From the NCBI GenBank assembly GCA_026014615.1, contig JAOZHZ010000004.1:1-64000 (forward strand): a DNA stretch of 64,000 bases, read 5' to 3'. The stretch's first letter is position 1. Each line of letters starts with the position of its first letter. This stretch comes from Candidatus Bathyarchaeota archaeon (GTDB taxonomy: Archaea; Thermoproteota; Bathyarchaeia; Bathyarchaeales; Bathycorpusculaceae). A program made the position numbers and the translations under genes. Under the pieces are notes generated by a model. The model was not told where the DNA came from and searched no databases. It worked only from the letters and a program-made list of their open reading frames with translations. Below are positions 41,754 to 49,601 of the stretch, piece after piece.

Positions 41754-42794
41754 ATGGAACGTAAAATAATGTCGTTAGGCAAGTCGTCGATGGTTATTTC
41801 TCTTCCGAAGGATTGGATGGAGATGAATAATTTGAAGAAAGGCGACATGGTTTCCTTTACGGTCCAAGGTGACCGGTCCTTGGTGGTTTATCCAAGTGCC
41901 CAAAATAAGAGCGCACCTAGAGAGATAACCATTAACATCGGAACCAACGATGAAGAAATCCTCATCACCCAAAAAATACTTGGTGCTTTCCTGAACGGCT
42001 ACTCAGGCATGAGACTTATCACAGAAAAAGTTTTCTCAGTTCCACAAATAAAGACAATCCGCAACATAACAGGCAGACTCTACATGAGAGTTATGGAGTC
42101 AGACTCCAAAAGTGTCTACATCCAAAGCCTAACCGACGAATCAAAAGCATCACTCGAACAAGCCATTCAACGTATGCACTTAATTTCTAAATCCATGTGT
42201 GAAGACTCCATCAGGGCGTTATACGAAAACGACGTTTCATTAGCAAAGTCAGTTTTTTCTCTAGACGATGATGTAGACCAGTTTGCTTTTTTTATTCTTC
42301 GAATTCTGCGGGAGGCTGCCCAAGACCCAATTTTGGCGAACGAATTGCACATAGACCCCTTGGACTGTATGGACCACCAAATTCTGGTTTACCGAATGGA
42401 GCACGCTGCAGATTACGCGGCAGACATTGCAAAGCACCTAGTAATGTTGGAAGGGTATCAACTGAAGATTCCTGAAGACGTGCTGGAGCTTATGGTTGCG
42501 GCAGGCGTAGAAGTTGTTGAATTGTACGTCAAAGCTGTGGGGACATTCTTCGCAAAAGACATACCCTACTCGGTCGACATAATGAAACATCAAAAAATAA
42601 TCGAAGGACTAGACGTCCAAATTGCATCTAAAGCATTCACAGGGAAACAAAAAAGCGCGGAGCTGGTTTGCGGCATTTGCTCCATACGAGACAACATAAA
42701 GAGACTCTCCCATTGCGCCGTGAACATAGCCGAAGTTGCGGTAAACCGCGCCTTTAAAGAAAAAGAAGACGAGGAAGAGCAAGAAACAGCATAA
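41754..42794 (+). CDS. phoU: PhoU-family regulator with AbrB-like N-terminus
   Basis: A 346-residue protein. Residues 1-45 form a SpoVT/AbrB-like DNA-binding domain: MSLGKSSMVISLPKDWMEMN and KKGDMVSFTVQGDRSLVVY. Residues 100-340 hold two PhoU three-helix bundles, with metal-binding Asp/Glu-rich stretches such as SVFSLDDDVDQFAFFILRI. This architecture is common in archaea and is thought to tie phosphate transport to transcription. No pst transporter is adjacent, but the pyrophosphatase lies divergently upstream, which fits a phosphate link. Confidence 0.88.
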   Translation: MERKIMSLGKSSMVISLPKDWMEMNNLKKGDMVSFTVQGDRSLVVYPSAQNKSAPREITINIGTNDEEILITQKILGAFLNGYSGMRLITEKVFSVPQIKTIRNITGRLYMRVMESDSKSVYIQSLTDESKASLEQAIQRMHLISKSMCEDSIRALYENDVSLAKSVFSLDDDVDQFAFFILRILREAAQDPILANELHIDPLDCMDHQILVYRMEHAADYAADIAKHLVMLEGYQLKIPEDVLELMVAAGVEVVELYVKAVGTFFAKDIPYSVDIMKHQKIIEGLDVQIASKAFTGKQKSAELVCGICSIRDNIKRLSHCAVNIAEVAVNRAFKEKEDEEEQETA

Positions 42795-42811
42795 GACAGC
42801 AGTTTACCTAA

Positions 42812-44284
42812 CTACCTGCTTTTCAGCGTCGGCTTTGGCGTTGGAGCATTTTTGCGTTGGGGTTTGTTTTTCAGATATTCGTGTATGCTTTGAGCGGCTT
42901 TCTTGCCTGAACCCATAGCGCTTATGACTGTTGCTTCTTCTGTGGCTATGTCTCCACCTGCGTAGACAGCTTCTAAACTGGTTTGCCCTGTCTCTGACTT
43001 AGTCACGATTATGCCTCGGCTGGTCGTTTTTAGCCCGTCGGTGGTGCTTTGGATTATGGGGTTAGGCGTTCGCCCTATGGCAACAATCACTGTGTCCACG
43101 TCCATTACGGTTTCTGAACCTTCGATTGGGGTGACTGTTCGTCTGCCTGAAGCGTCTGGTTCCCCAAGCTCCATAGTCAGGAATTCCATGCCTTTGACGT
43201 TGCCTTTCTCGCCACCCAAGAACCGCGTAGGCGACGCTAAGAATTTGCAGACTATGCCCTCTTCTTCAGCGTGAGCAATCTCTTCTAAGCGGGCAGGCAT
43301 CTCTTCACGAGACCGACGATAAGCAATGCAAACATGTTCCGCACCCAACCGCAACGCACATCTGGCAGAGTCTAAGGCTACGTTTCCGCCGCCAATGACA
43401 ACCACGTTTTTGCCGATGCGTATTGGGGTTTTGAATTCTGGGAACTTGTAGGATTTCAGGAGGTTCACGCGGATAAGAAATTCGTTTGCAGAGTAAATAC
43501 CGCCTAGGTTCTCGCCGGGTATGTTTAGGAATCGGGGTAATCCTGCGCCGGTTCCTATGAAAACGGCGTCAAAGCCTTTCTCGAACAACTCTTCAACCGT
43601 GAACAGTCTGCCGATCAACGCGTCCGTGCGTACATCCACGCCTAACTGTTTGATGTAGTCGACTTCGGCTTGCACGATTTTTTTGGGCAGCCTGAATTCG
43701 GGTATGCCGTAAACTAAGACTCCGCCTGCAACGTGGAGTGCCTCAAAGACAACGACTTTGTAGCCACGTTTAGCCAAGTCGGCAGCCACTGTTAATCCGG
43801 CGGGACCCGCCCCAATGACTGCGACTTTTTTACCGTTCAAAGCAGGCAATTCTGGAACGTTCAGGCGTTTTTTGAGCTCAAAGTCAGCAACGAACCGCTC
43901 CAACCGTCCAATCGACACTGGATCGCCTTTCTTGCCGAGTACGCATTGTTTTTGGCATTGTTGCTCTTGAGGGCAAACTCTGCCGCATATGGCAGGTAAA
44001 CTGTTCTTTTCCTTCACCTTACGTATAGCGTCGCTGTACTTCTGCTCTTTTATCAATTTGATAAAGGCGGGGATGTCGACACTTACGGGGCAGCCTTTTA
44101 CGCATTGGGGACTGGGACAGGTTAGGCATCTGGAAGCTTCTGCCAACGCTTGCTCTTCTGTGTAGCCTTGAGCGACTTCTTTGAAGTTTTGGATTCGTGT
44201 TTTGGGTTCTTGACTATGCATGGAAACAGCTTGAAAACGATTCTGCATTTTGGTCGGCTCCTCTACTGGTTTTGGCATCGGCAT
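42812..44284 (-). CDS. NfnB-type NADPH/ferredoxin oxidoreductase (GltD-like) subunit
   Basis: The 490-residue flavoprotein has an N-terminal Fe-S region (CLTCPSPQCVKGCPVSVDIP, CGRVCPQEQQCQKQC), a FAD site (KKVAVIGAGPAGLTVAADLA) and a second nucleotide site (NVVVIGGGNVALDSARCALR). It closes with the family end GGDIATEEATVISAMGSGKK. With the gene at 44263 it forms NfnAB, which bifurcates electrons between NADPH, NADH and ferredoxin, or a sulphide dehydrogenase. The gene overlaps the nfnA end by 22 bases. Confidence 0.88.
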   Translation of the reverse strand: MPMPKPVEEPTKMQNRFQAVSMHSQEPKTRIQNFKEVAQGYTEEQALAEASRCLTCPSPQCVKGCPVSVDIPAFIKLIKEQKYSDAIRKVKEKNSLPAICGRVCPQEQQCQKQCVLGKKGDPVSIGRLERFVADFELKKRLNVPELPALNGKKVAVIGAGPAGLTVAADLAKRGYKVVVFEALHVAGGVLVYGIPEFRLPKKIVQAEVDYIKQLGVDVRTDALIGRLFTVEELFEKGFDAVFIGTGAGLPRFLNIPGENLGGIYSANEFLIRVNLLKSYKFPEFKTPIRIGKNVVVIGGGNVALDSARCALRLGAEHVCIAYRRSREEMPARLEEIAHAEEEGIVCKFLASPTRFLGGEKGNVKGMEFLTMELGEPDASGRRTVTPIEGSETVMDVDTVIVAIGRTPNPIIQSTTDGLKTTSRGIIVTKSETGQTSLEAVYAGGDIATEEATVISAMGSGKKAAQSIHEYLKNKPQRKNAPTPKPTLKSR

Positions 44285-45168
44285 TTGCCTCCTTCATGTC
44301 GATGAGTTTGAAGCGCGGATTTTTCTTCGGTGACGTAGCTTTTTAGGCGTTGAATCAGCTCTTTGAAGTCAACTTGGTGAGCGTCAAATTCAGGTCCATC
44401 TACACATGCGAACTTGGTTTGGCCGCCGACGGTTACGCGGCAGGCGCCGCACATGCCCATGCCGTCCACCATTATGGGGTTTAGGCTGACGATTGTTTTG
44501 ATTTTGTATGGTCGGGTTACGTCGGCGATTACTTTCATCATTATTGGAGGCCCAATAGCGTAAACCGCGTCGAAACCGTAGTTCTTGTCAATTAGGGTTT
44601 TCAGAACGTCACTTACGAAGCCCTTGTGTCCTTTGGAGCCGTCATCGGTGGTTATGTAGAATTCGTTGGAGACGGCTTGCATTTCGGGTTCCAGCACGAG
44701 CAGTTCTTGGTTGCGGGCGCCTACGACGGAAATTACGGTGTTGCCTGTTTCTTTTAGTGCTTTAGCTATGGGGTACGCTGCGGCTGTGCCTACTCCGCCG
44801 CAAACTACTGCTACTTTGCCGTAGCCTTTGATTTCACTGGGTTTGCCTAGTGGGCCTGCGATGTTGAGGATGGCGTCGCCTATGTTGAGTTTTCCTAATT
44901 CTTTGGTTGAGAAGCCGACTTCTTGGAAGATGAGGGTGATTGTTCCGTTTTTGTTGTTCCATGTGACAAGTGTGAGAGGGATTCTTTCGCTGTTTTCGTG
45001 TACTTTTAAGATTGCGAATTGTCCTGCTTTGGCTTTTGTTGCGATGTCGGGTGCGATGACGTCGATTTGGGTGATTTGTGGGGCTATTTGTTTTTTGTCT
45101 GTGATTGTGTGGGTTTTTGCGGTTGCTATTTCTGTTGTTTGGATGGTTTGTTGCTGGAGTTTTTGCAT
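44263..45168 (-). CDS. NfnA-type NAD/FAD and [2Fe-2S] subunit
   Basis: A 301-residue ferredoxin-NADP reductase-like protein. It has a FAD domain (AGQFAILKVHENSERIPLTL), a Gly-rich NAD site (YGKVAVVCGGVGTAAAYPIA) and a C-terminal [2Fe-2S] motif (DGMGMCGACRVTVGGQTKFA). The start ATG 45168 follows GAGGCGGG; a longer frame adds a poor N-terminus. It pairs with the NfnB-type gene to form an electron-bifurcating or sulphide-dehydrogenase enzyme. A palindrome upstream may control it. Confidence 0.88.
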   Translation of the reverse strand: MQKLQQQTIQTTEIATAKTHTITDKKQIAPQITQIDVIAPDIATKAKAGQFAILKVHENSERIPLTLVTWNNKNGTITLIFQEVGFSTKELGKLNIGDAILNIAGPLGKPSEIKGYGKVAVVCGGVGTAAAYPIAKALKETGNTVISVVGARNQELLVLEPEMQAVSNEFYITTDDGSKGHKGFVSDVLKTLIDKNYGFDAVYAIGPPIMMKVIADVTRPYKIKTIVSLNPIMVDGMGMCGACRVTVGGQTKFACVDGPEFDAHQVDFKELIQRLKSYVTEEKSALQTHRHEGGKCRCQNQ

Positions 45169-45195
45169 TTTTCCCGCCTCAATGAACACATACAA

Positions 45196-45220
45196 TATTT
45201 ACGTGTATATACAGTAAATA
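45196..45220 (-). promoter_or_regulatory. Palindromic operator upstream of nfnA
   Basis: Arms TATTTAC and GTAAATA enclose TGTATATACA, itself palindromic, in 25 bases. It lies about 30 bases before ATG 45168, where TATA or an operator is expected. The 15-base core ATATACAGTAAATAC (45207-45221) matches 14 of 15 bases of a box before phoU. Confidence 0.5.
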
Positions 45221-45336
45221 CTTCTAGAGGTATAAAAATCTTGCCAAAAACCCACACAAACAACCAAAAAAGCAACCCCTTGCGCCAACAAGCATTAAAC
45301 TTAATTGCCTTCCAAACCTAAGTAGCCCTGTGGACA

Positions 45337-45675
45337 GTGGCGATTCTGCGCACGTTAAACTATGCAATCAAACTTTGGATGATAAATGAGGACAAAGAAT
45401 CGGTTTTCGGCGACGGCTTAGCCAGGCTTTTAGAGGAAATCGACAAAACTCATTCCATGCTTGAGGCAGCCCAAAATTTGAAGATGTCTTACCGTTATGC
45501 ATTGCACAGGATTACGCTTGCAGAGAAACGGCTTGGCAAGTTGCTTGTGAAGAGAAGTCGTGGAGGCGCCAAAGGCGGCGGGTCCTCCGAAATTACGCCC
45601 TATGGAAAGGAGTTGATTGCGCGATTTAGGAAGGCACAGGCAGAACTTGATGCTGCTTTGAAAAAGCTGCCATAG
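45337..45675 (+). CDS. ModE-type winged-helix regulator
   Basis: A 112-residue protein with the ModE/LysR-like helix-turn-helix: GDGLARLLEEIDKTHSMLEA, AQNLKMSYRYALHRITLAEK, then LLVKRSRGGAKGGGSSEITP. The last segment matches the ModE DNA-binding wing. No molybdate-binding (TOBE) domain is present, so it may sense through a partner. It stands at the head of the Mo/W cofactor cluster. The start is GTG 45337; a TATA-like TATAAAAATC lies at 45231-45240. Confidence 0.85.
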   Translation: MAILRTLNYAIKLWMINEDKESVFGDGLARLLEEIDKTHSMLEAAQNLKMSYRYALHRITLAEKRLGKLLVKRSRGGAKGGGSSEITPYGKELIARFRKAQAELDAALKKLP

Positions 45676-45772
45676 TTTGGCGTGTTTGTGCTGGTTTTTC
45701 GTGTTGTTGTTTGGTTTGTGACGCGAAGGTTTATTTATCGATATTACAAGTTTGTAACATCGGTGTGCTCGT

Positions 45773-46336
45773 TTGAAAATAGAAACCCTAACTCTGCGAA
45801 GAAGCGTCGGCAAACAAGCAACAGTTGACTTGGTGCTGATGGCTCTGTTTGCAAGTTTAGGTTTAGCCACCAAAAACATCATCCACCCACTCGTCGCCAC
45901 GCTAGCAGGTCCGCTGTATATTCCGACGGGGGCCTTGGCGGGCGGCATCTACATGATGTGGCCGGTCATGGCGTTTGGGTTTGTACGTAAAATCGGCGCC
46001 GCCACGTTCACTTCGCTAACACAGGCTTTCATTAGCTTGCTTTTGCCGTTTGGGAACTTTGGGCTCTTGTCGTTTGTGATTTACCTTGCGCCTGGTTTAG
46101 CCATAGACGGTTTCTTCTTACTGTCTAGGCACAGGGCGTGTTGTGCGGGGTGTTGTTTGGGGGCGGCGGCTTTGGCAAATGCTGTAGGCACGGTTTTGGT
46201 GGGCACATTGGTTTTGGTTTTGCCAGAGTTCGCGTTACTGTTCATCGCGTTAGTTGCTGCCGTAAGCGGGGCTGCAGGTGGACTCATTGCGAACATGCTT
46301 TTGGTAAGAACCAGAAAACTTGTATTAAAAAAATAG
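45773..46336 (+). CDS. ECF transporter S-component in the Mo/W cluster
   Basis: A 187-residue membrane protein. It opens with a basic N-terminus and VDLVLMALFASLGLATKNII; GPLYIPTGALAGGIYMMWPV is typical of ECF S-components of the HMP/thiamine or cobalt-like group. About six helices are expected. The TTG start at 45773 has a TATA-like box about 40 bases upstream. Its substrate is unknown; its place beside a Moco-fold protein and mob genes makes a metal or cofactor precursor conceivable. Confidence 0.65.
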   Translation: MKIETLTLRRSVGKQATVDLVLMALFASLGLATKNIIHPLVATLAGPLYIPTGALAGGIYMMWPVMAFGFVRKIGAATFTSLTQAFISLLLPFGNFGLLSFVIYLAPGLAIDGFFLLSRHRACCAGCCLGAAALANAVGTVLVGTLVLVLPEFALLFIALVAAVSGAAGGLIANMLLVRTRKLVLKK

Positions 46337-46349
46337 CGAAAGTGAGACA

Positions 46350-46853
46350 ATGAAGAAAGCAAATAAAATAGCAATAATCGCCTTAGCCGTTATTGTAGCG
46401 GTAACTGTTCCAGTGTATTTGGTTATGCGCCAGAACGCTGGAATTGAAGGCAGCATCCAAATCAAAGGAGCCGTGGGCAATGCGGGCAATTTCACGTACA
46501 ACCAGCTTGAAGCGTTTGCGCCCGTCACCGTTCAGGTCGAGTTAAGCTCCAGTTCTCGTCCAGCTGACAATGGCGTCTTCAACTACAGAGGCGTTCCACT
46601 TAAAGTGCTGCTGGAAGAAGCTCAAGTCTCCGCAGACGCCACCTCAGTGTATGTGCAAGCCTCTGACGGGTACGGCACCACCATTCCAATTCAAGACGCA
46701 CAAAACTCAGGCACAATCTTAGCCTACCAGAAAGATGGTGCTCCGTTGACGGCGTTGTCAGAGGGCGGTGAAGGACCCATACGGTTGATAATCGGTGCTG
46801 ACGAGTTTGCGCAGCGGTGGGTCCGAGGCGTATCCGTAATTGAAGTTCGCTGA
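46350..46853 (+). CDS. Anchored protein with a molybdopterin-oxidoreductase-type domain
   Basis: The 167-residue protein has an N-terminal membrane helix (IAIIALAVIVAVTVPVYLVM) and a domain resembling the sulphite-oxidase-type molybdopterin-binding fold (GVFNYRGVPLKVLLEEAQVS, GGEGPIRLIIGADEFAQRWV, and RGVSVIEVR). It contains no Cys, so it cannot give the Mo thiolate ligand of true sulphite oxidases. It may be a binding or scaffold protein. It follows the ECF S-component by 13 bases, so the two probably act together. Confidence 0.65.
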   Translation: MKKANKIAIIALAVIVAVTVPVYLVMRQNAGIEGSIQIKGAVGNAGNFTYNQLEAFAPVTVQVELSSSSRPADNGVFNYRGVPLKVLLEEAQVSADATSVYVQASDGYGTTIPIQDAQNSGTILAYQKDGAPLTALSEGGEGPIRLIIGADEFAQRWVRGVSVIEVR

Positions 46854-46867
46854 TTAAGTCGCTTCAT

Positions 46868-47638
46868 TTACTCTTTTTCTATTTCGATTTTAACGGTTTT
46901 TATTTTTGGGATAAACTCAAGGGATTCAATCATACCTTCTAAGGTGCTCTGAAAGATTTGTTCAGGAAACGCCTTGAGCGGAATCCGTACACCATTTACT
47001 TCCAGAATAAACCGTTTCTTCTTAGCTAACACACAGCCGTCAGCTTTCGCGTCGCCCCTCACCAACGCTTTAGCCAGTTCATAGCAGGACTCATATTCGC
47101 ATTCGCCGCAGTGAGGCAAATCAGGCAACTTATCAAACGCTTTCTGCTCCACCAAGTCAGCGAGTTTTTCCGCATCACGAACACTGCCTAGCAGGGGCAG
47201 TTGCAGTTCGGAAGCTTTGGATGTTTCTTCTGTGGAGTCTGCGATGATTCCTGAGAGGGCGAGGGCTAAGCCGTCTTGGAATTCTTTGGCTTCTTGAGCG
47301 GTTTTGGCGGCGATTATTTTCGGCAGGGTCTTTTCTTTTTCGAAGCCTTCCAGAAGCACATAGTCCATTTCGTGAAGGTAAAGCAGAATTTGTGGTAGGC
47401 TGAGGCGGTTTTTTAGGAAAACTACGGTTTCTTCGCGGGGAACCGCCACCACGATTTCCGCGCCCGCAGTCGTGTACCTGTCCGTCTCCGTCTCGGGCGT
47501 GTCTAGGGTGGGGATGCGCACCATTTCTTTCACGGTTCCTACGCGGTAGCCTCGGGTTTTGAGTTGGCTAAGCAGGTTTTCAATTATGGTGGTTTTGCCT
47601 GAGTGTTTTCCACCGACAACTGCGACCAGTTTAGGCAT
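46868..47638 (-). CDS. mobB: MobB-like P-loop protein with C-terminal Fe-S-type motif
   Basis: The 256-residue protein opens with the MobB P-loop KLVAVVGGKHSGKTTIIENL and the following TLDTPETETDRYTTAGAEIV. It ends with a Cys cluster, LPHCGECEYESCYELAKALV, and a further Cys in KADGCVLAKKKR, fitting a [4Fe-4S] site (C-x2-C-x4-C...C). MobB helps MGD formation on Moco. The Fe-S tail is not part of standard MobB. It is the first of three MobB-like proteins in the window. Confidence 0.82.
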   Translation of the reverse strand: MPKLVAVVGGKHSGKTTIIENLLSQLKTRGYRVGTVKEMVRIPTLDTPETETDRYTTAGAEIVVAVPREETVVFLKNRLSLPQILLYLHEMDYVLLEGFEKEKTLPKIIAAKTAQEAKEFQDGLALALSGIIADSTEETSKASELQLPLLGSVRDAEKLADLVEQKAFDKLPDLPHCGECEYESCYELAKALVRGDAKADGCVLAKKKRFILEVNGVRIPLKAFPEQIFQSTLEGMIESLEFIPKIKTVKIEIEKE

Positions 47639-47754
47639 CTGTCTGCACCTGACCTTTTACTGTAAGTGAACAGTGTAATATGCTGTTGGGTGCTTGTTTA
47701 TCGTGTTGTTTATTAGAGCCAACGGGACTGACTTTCCAGCAGGAGCGTAACTGC

Positions 47755-48327
47755 ATGGTTTTAGTTATCGCTGCCGTAGGCACAAGTGGTTCAGGCAAAA
47801 CAACTACCTTGGAGTATTTGATTTCGCGTCTTTCTGCTGAAGGCTACAAGGTCGGGTCGATAAAGCATGTCCACCACGAAGGCTTCACCATGGACACAGA
47901 GGGCACTAATACGTGGAGGTACGGCAAGGCAGGCGCAAAAGTCATAGCTGCCATCTCGCCTGAGGAAATTGCCATCTTGAAGAAGACGGATGCGGCGTTG
48001 AAGGATTTGGACCAAGTTATTGCGCTGCTTGACCGTGAACAGCTTGACATTGTTTTCATCGAGGGCTTTCACAGCCTTATAGCGAAAAGAACCGATGTCC
48101 CCAAGTTAATCACGGCTGAGAACGAGGCGAACTTGAAGCGGACGCTGGAGGGAACTGCGGAGCCGATTCTGGCAGTCACAGGAGTAATATCTCAAAACAA
48201 GCCTACGATAGACTGGTTAAAGATTCCCATAATTGACCTGAAGACTGAAGGCGACAAACTTTTGCAGCTCATGAAGCAGTTCGTGAAAGTTAAACCTCAG
48301 AAGCCAGAAGAAAAAACTGCCAATTAG
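47755..48327 (+). CDS. mobB: Molybdopterin-guanine dinucleotide biosynthesis protein MobB
   Basis: A 190-residue GTP-binding protein. It has the P-loop VIAAVGTSGSGKTTTLEYLI, KVGSIKHVHHEGFTMDTEGT (the MobB 'KH..H' block), TWRYGKAGAKVIAAISPEEI and DIVFIEGFHSLIAKR. It acts with MobA to add GMP to molybdopterin for the bis-MGD cofactor used by FwdB. The start ATG 47755 follows an AGGAG site; in-frame codons further upstream add a non-conserved stretch. It precedes the mobA-like gene by 9 bases. Confidence 0.92.
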   Translation: MVLVIAAVGTSGSGKTTTLEYLISRLSAEGYKVGSIKHVHHEGFTMDTEGTNTWRYGKAGAKVIAAISPEEIAILKKTDAALKDLDQVIALLDREQLDIVFIEGFHSLIAKRTDVPKLITAENEANLKRTLEGTAEPILAVTGVISQNKPTIDWLKIPIIDLKTEGDKLLQLMKQFVKVKPQKPEEKTAN

Positions 48328-48336
48328 GGAGAAAAC

Positions 48337-49425
48337 ATGACGACGCGAGCTGCACTCATCCTTGCAGGAGGCAAAGCTCGCCGTTTCCAGCACAAACAAC
48401 AAGAATGGCAAGACAAAGCCCTCGCCCAGCTTGCGGAAAAGCCCCTGCTGATTCACGTTGCAAAGACCGCAAGCGAAGTTGCGGACGAGATTGTGGTTTG
48501 CGTTAACGACGAAACACGAAAAACAAAGTACGCTGAAGTTTTGAAAGAGCATAATGTGGGCAACTTTGAGTTGGTGGTTGACGAAAAAATCAGCCACGTA
48601 AGCGGGCCCAACGTGGCAATCATGACTGGGCTAAAAGCAGCAAAAGCCGATTTTTGTGTAACTCTTCCATGTGACATGCCGCTGATTCAGCCCAAAATCG
48701 TCCAATACTTATTTGACGCCGCAGAAGACGCACAGTTGGCGGTGCCTTTGTGGCCAAACGGCAGAATAGAAACCCTCTTCATGGTTCTGGAACGCACCAG
48801 CGGCGTCGAAGTCACGGAGACGTTGTGCAGGCTTAGGCGACCTCGCTCAGACGACATCGTGAGAGGCGCAGAGAAGGTGCAGTTTGTTTCGCCTGTTGAG
48901 AAAATGCGGGCACTTGACCCTGAACTGACAAGCTTCGTGAACATTAACCGCCAAGACGACTTGTCAAAGCTTCGCACCCGCCTCGCTAAAGGCAGCATCA
49001 CAAACAACTTCAAAGCAACGTTGGGTGCCCTGATGGCGCCACAACTTCAGGAGCTACGAGAAGCCTCAGCCCTAAGCTACGAGCACAAGTTCACTGAAGC
49101 CGCAGCCCTATTTTCCAGTTGCGCTGCAGAGTTGGAGGCGCAGAATCAGTCGCCGTTTTGGGCGGGCATAAGCCGCGAAAACGAAGCGGAAACCCTGCTG
49201 GCTTGGGCTAAACGCCAAGAAAAACCTGACGAAGCCACTGAATTGGACTTCAAGGGCAAGGACGCTTTTTTGGCAGCAGCCGAGAACTACAGGTGGGAAG
49301 CGAAGATGCATTTTGCCAATAGCTGCAGATTTCTCGCCGAACGGGCATGGGCAGACAAAGCATGGTGCGAATCATGGGTCATGGGCAAAGCAGGACACAC
49401 CGACAGATACCCACCAAAATACTGA
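48337..49425 (+). CDS. MobA-like nucleotidyltransferase with C-terminal helical extension
   Basis: Residues 1-195 form a MobA-type nucleotidyltransferase: AALILAGGKARRFQ (the GTP loop, about 5-18), QDKALAQLAEKPLLIHVAKT and VTLPCDMPLIQPKIVQYLFD, the metal-binding 'CDMP' site. Residues 200-362 are an added helical domain (ASALSYEHKFTEAAALFSSC), absent from bacterial MobA. It probably attaches GMP to Moco. The role of the extension, perhaps a partner-binding domain, is unknown. Confidence 0.82.
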   Translation: MTTRAALILAGGKARRFQHKQQEWQDKALAQLAEKPLLIHVAKTASEVADEIVVCVNDETRKTKYAEVLKEHNVGNFELVVDEKISHVSGPNVAIMTGLKAAKADFCVTLPCDMPLIQPKIVQYLFDAAEDAQLAVPLWPNGRIETLFMVLERTSGVEVTETLCRLRRPRSDDIVRGAEKVQFVSPVEKMRALDPELTSFVNINRQDDLSKLRTRLAKGSITNNFKATLGALMAPQLQELREASALSYEHKFTEAAALFSSCAAELEAQNQSPFWAGISRENEAETLLAWAKRQEKPDEATELDFKGKDAFLAAAENYRWEAKMHFANSCRFLAERAWADKAWCESWVMGKAGHTDRYPPKY

Positions 49426-49467
49426 ATTACGAACTCGCCTCTTGGAGGTAGATCAGCTACGTTTCGA

Positions 49468-49572
49468 ATAGACCCCTACCCCTCTACGCTTTTCTGTTTC
49501 AACATGTTTTTGACTTGAAAAACAGCCAATAGCACCCTACCCCCTATCGTTTCTGCATAAATATGCTATTAG
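49468..49572. repeat. Dispersed intergenic repeat, copy 2
   Basis: Between the converging mobA-like and moeA genes lie two C-rich boxes: AATAGACCCCTACCCCTCT (49468-49486) and CAATAGCACCCTACCCCCTA (49527-49546), with the second continuing TCGTTTCTGCATAAATATGC and ATTAG to 49572. This matches copy 1 at 20845-20881 with few changes. Confidence 0.6.
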
Positions 49573-49601
49573 GATCCAAATAGGCTCAACAAGAACGGGT
49601 G

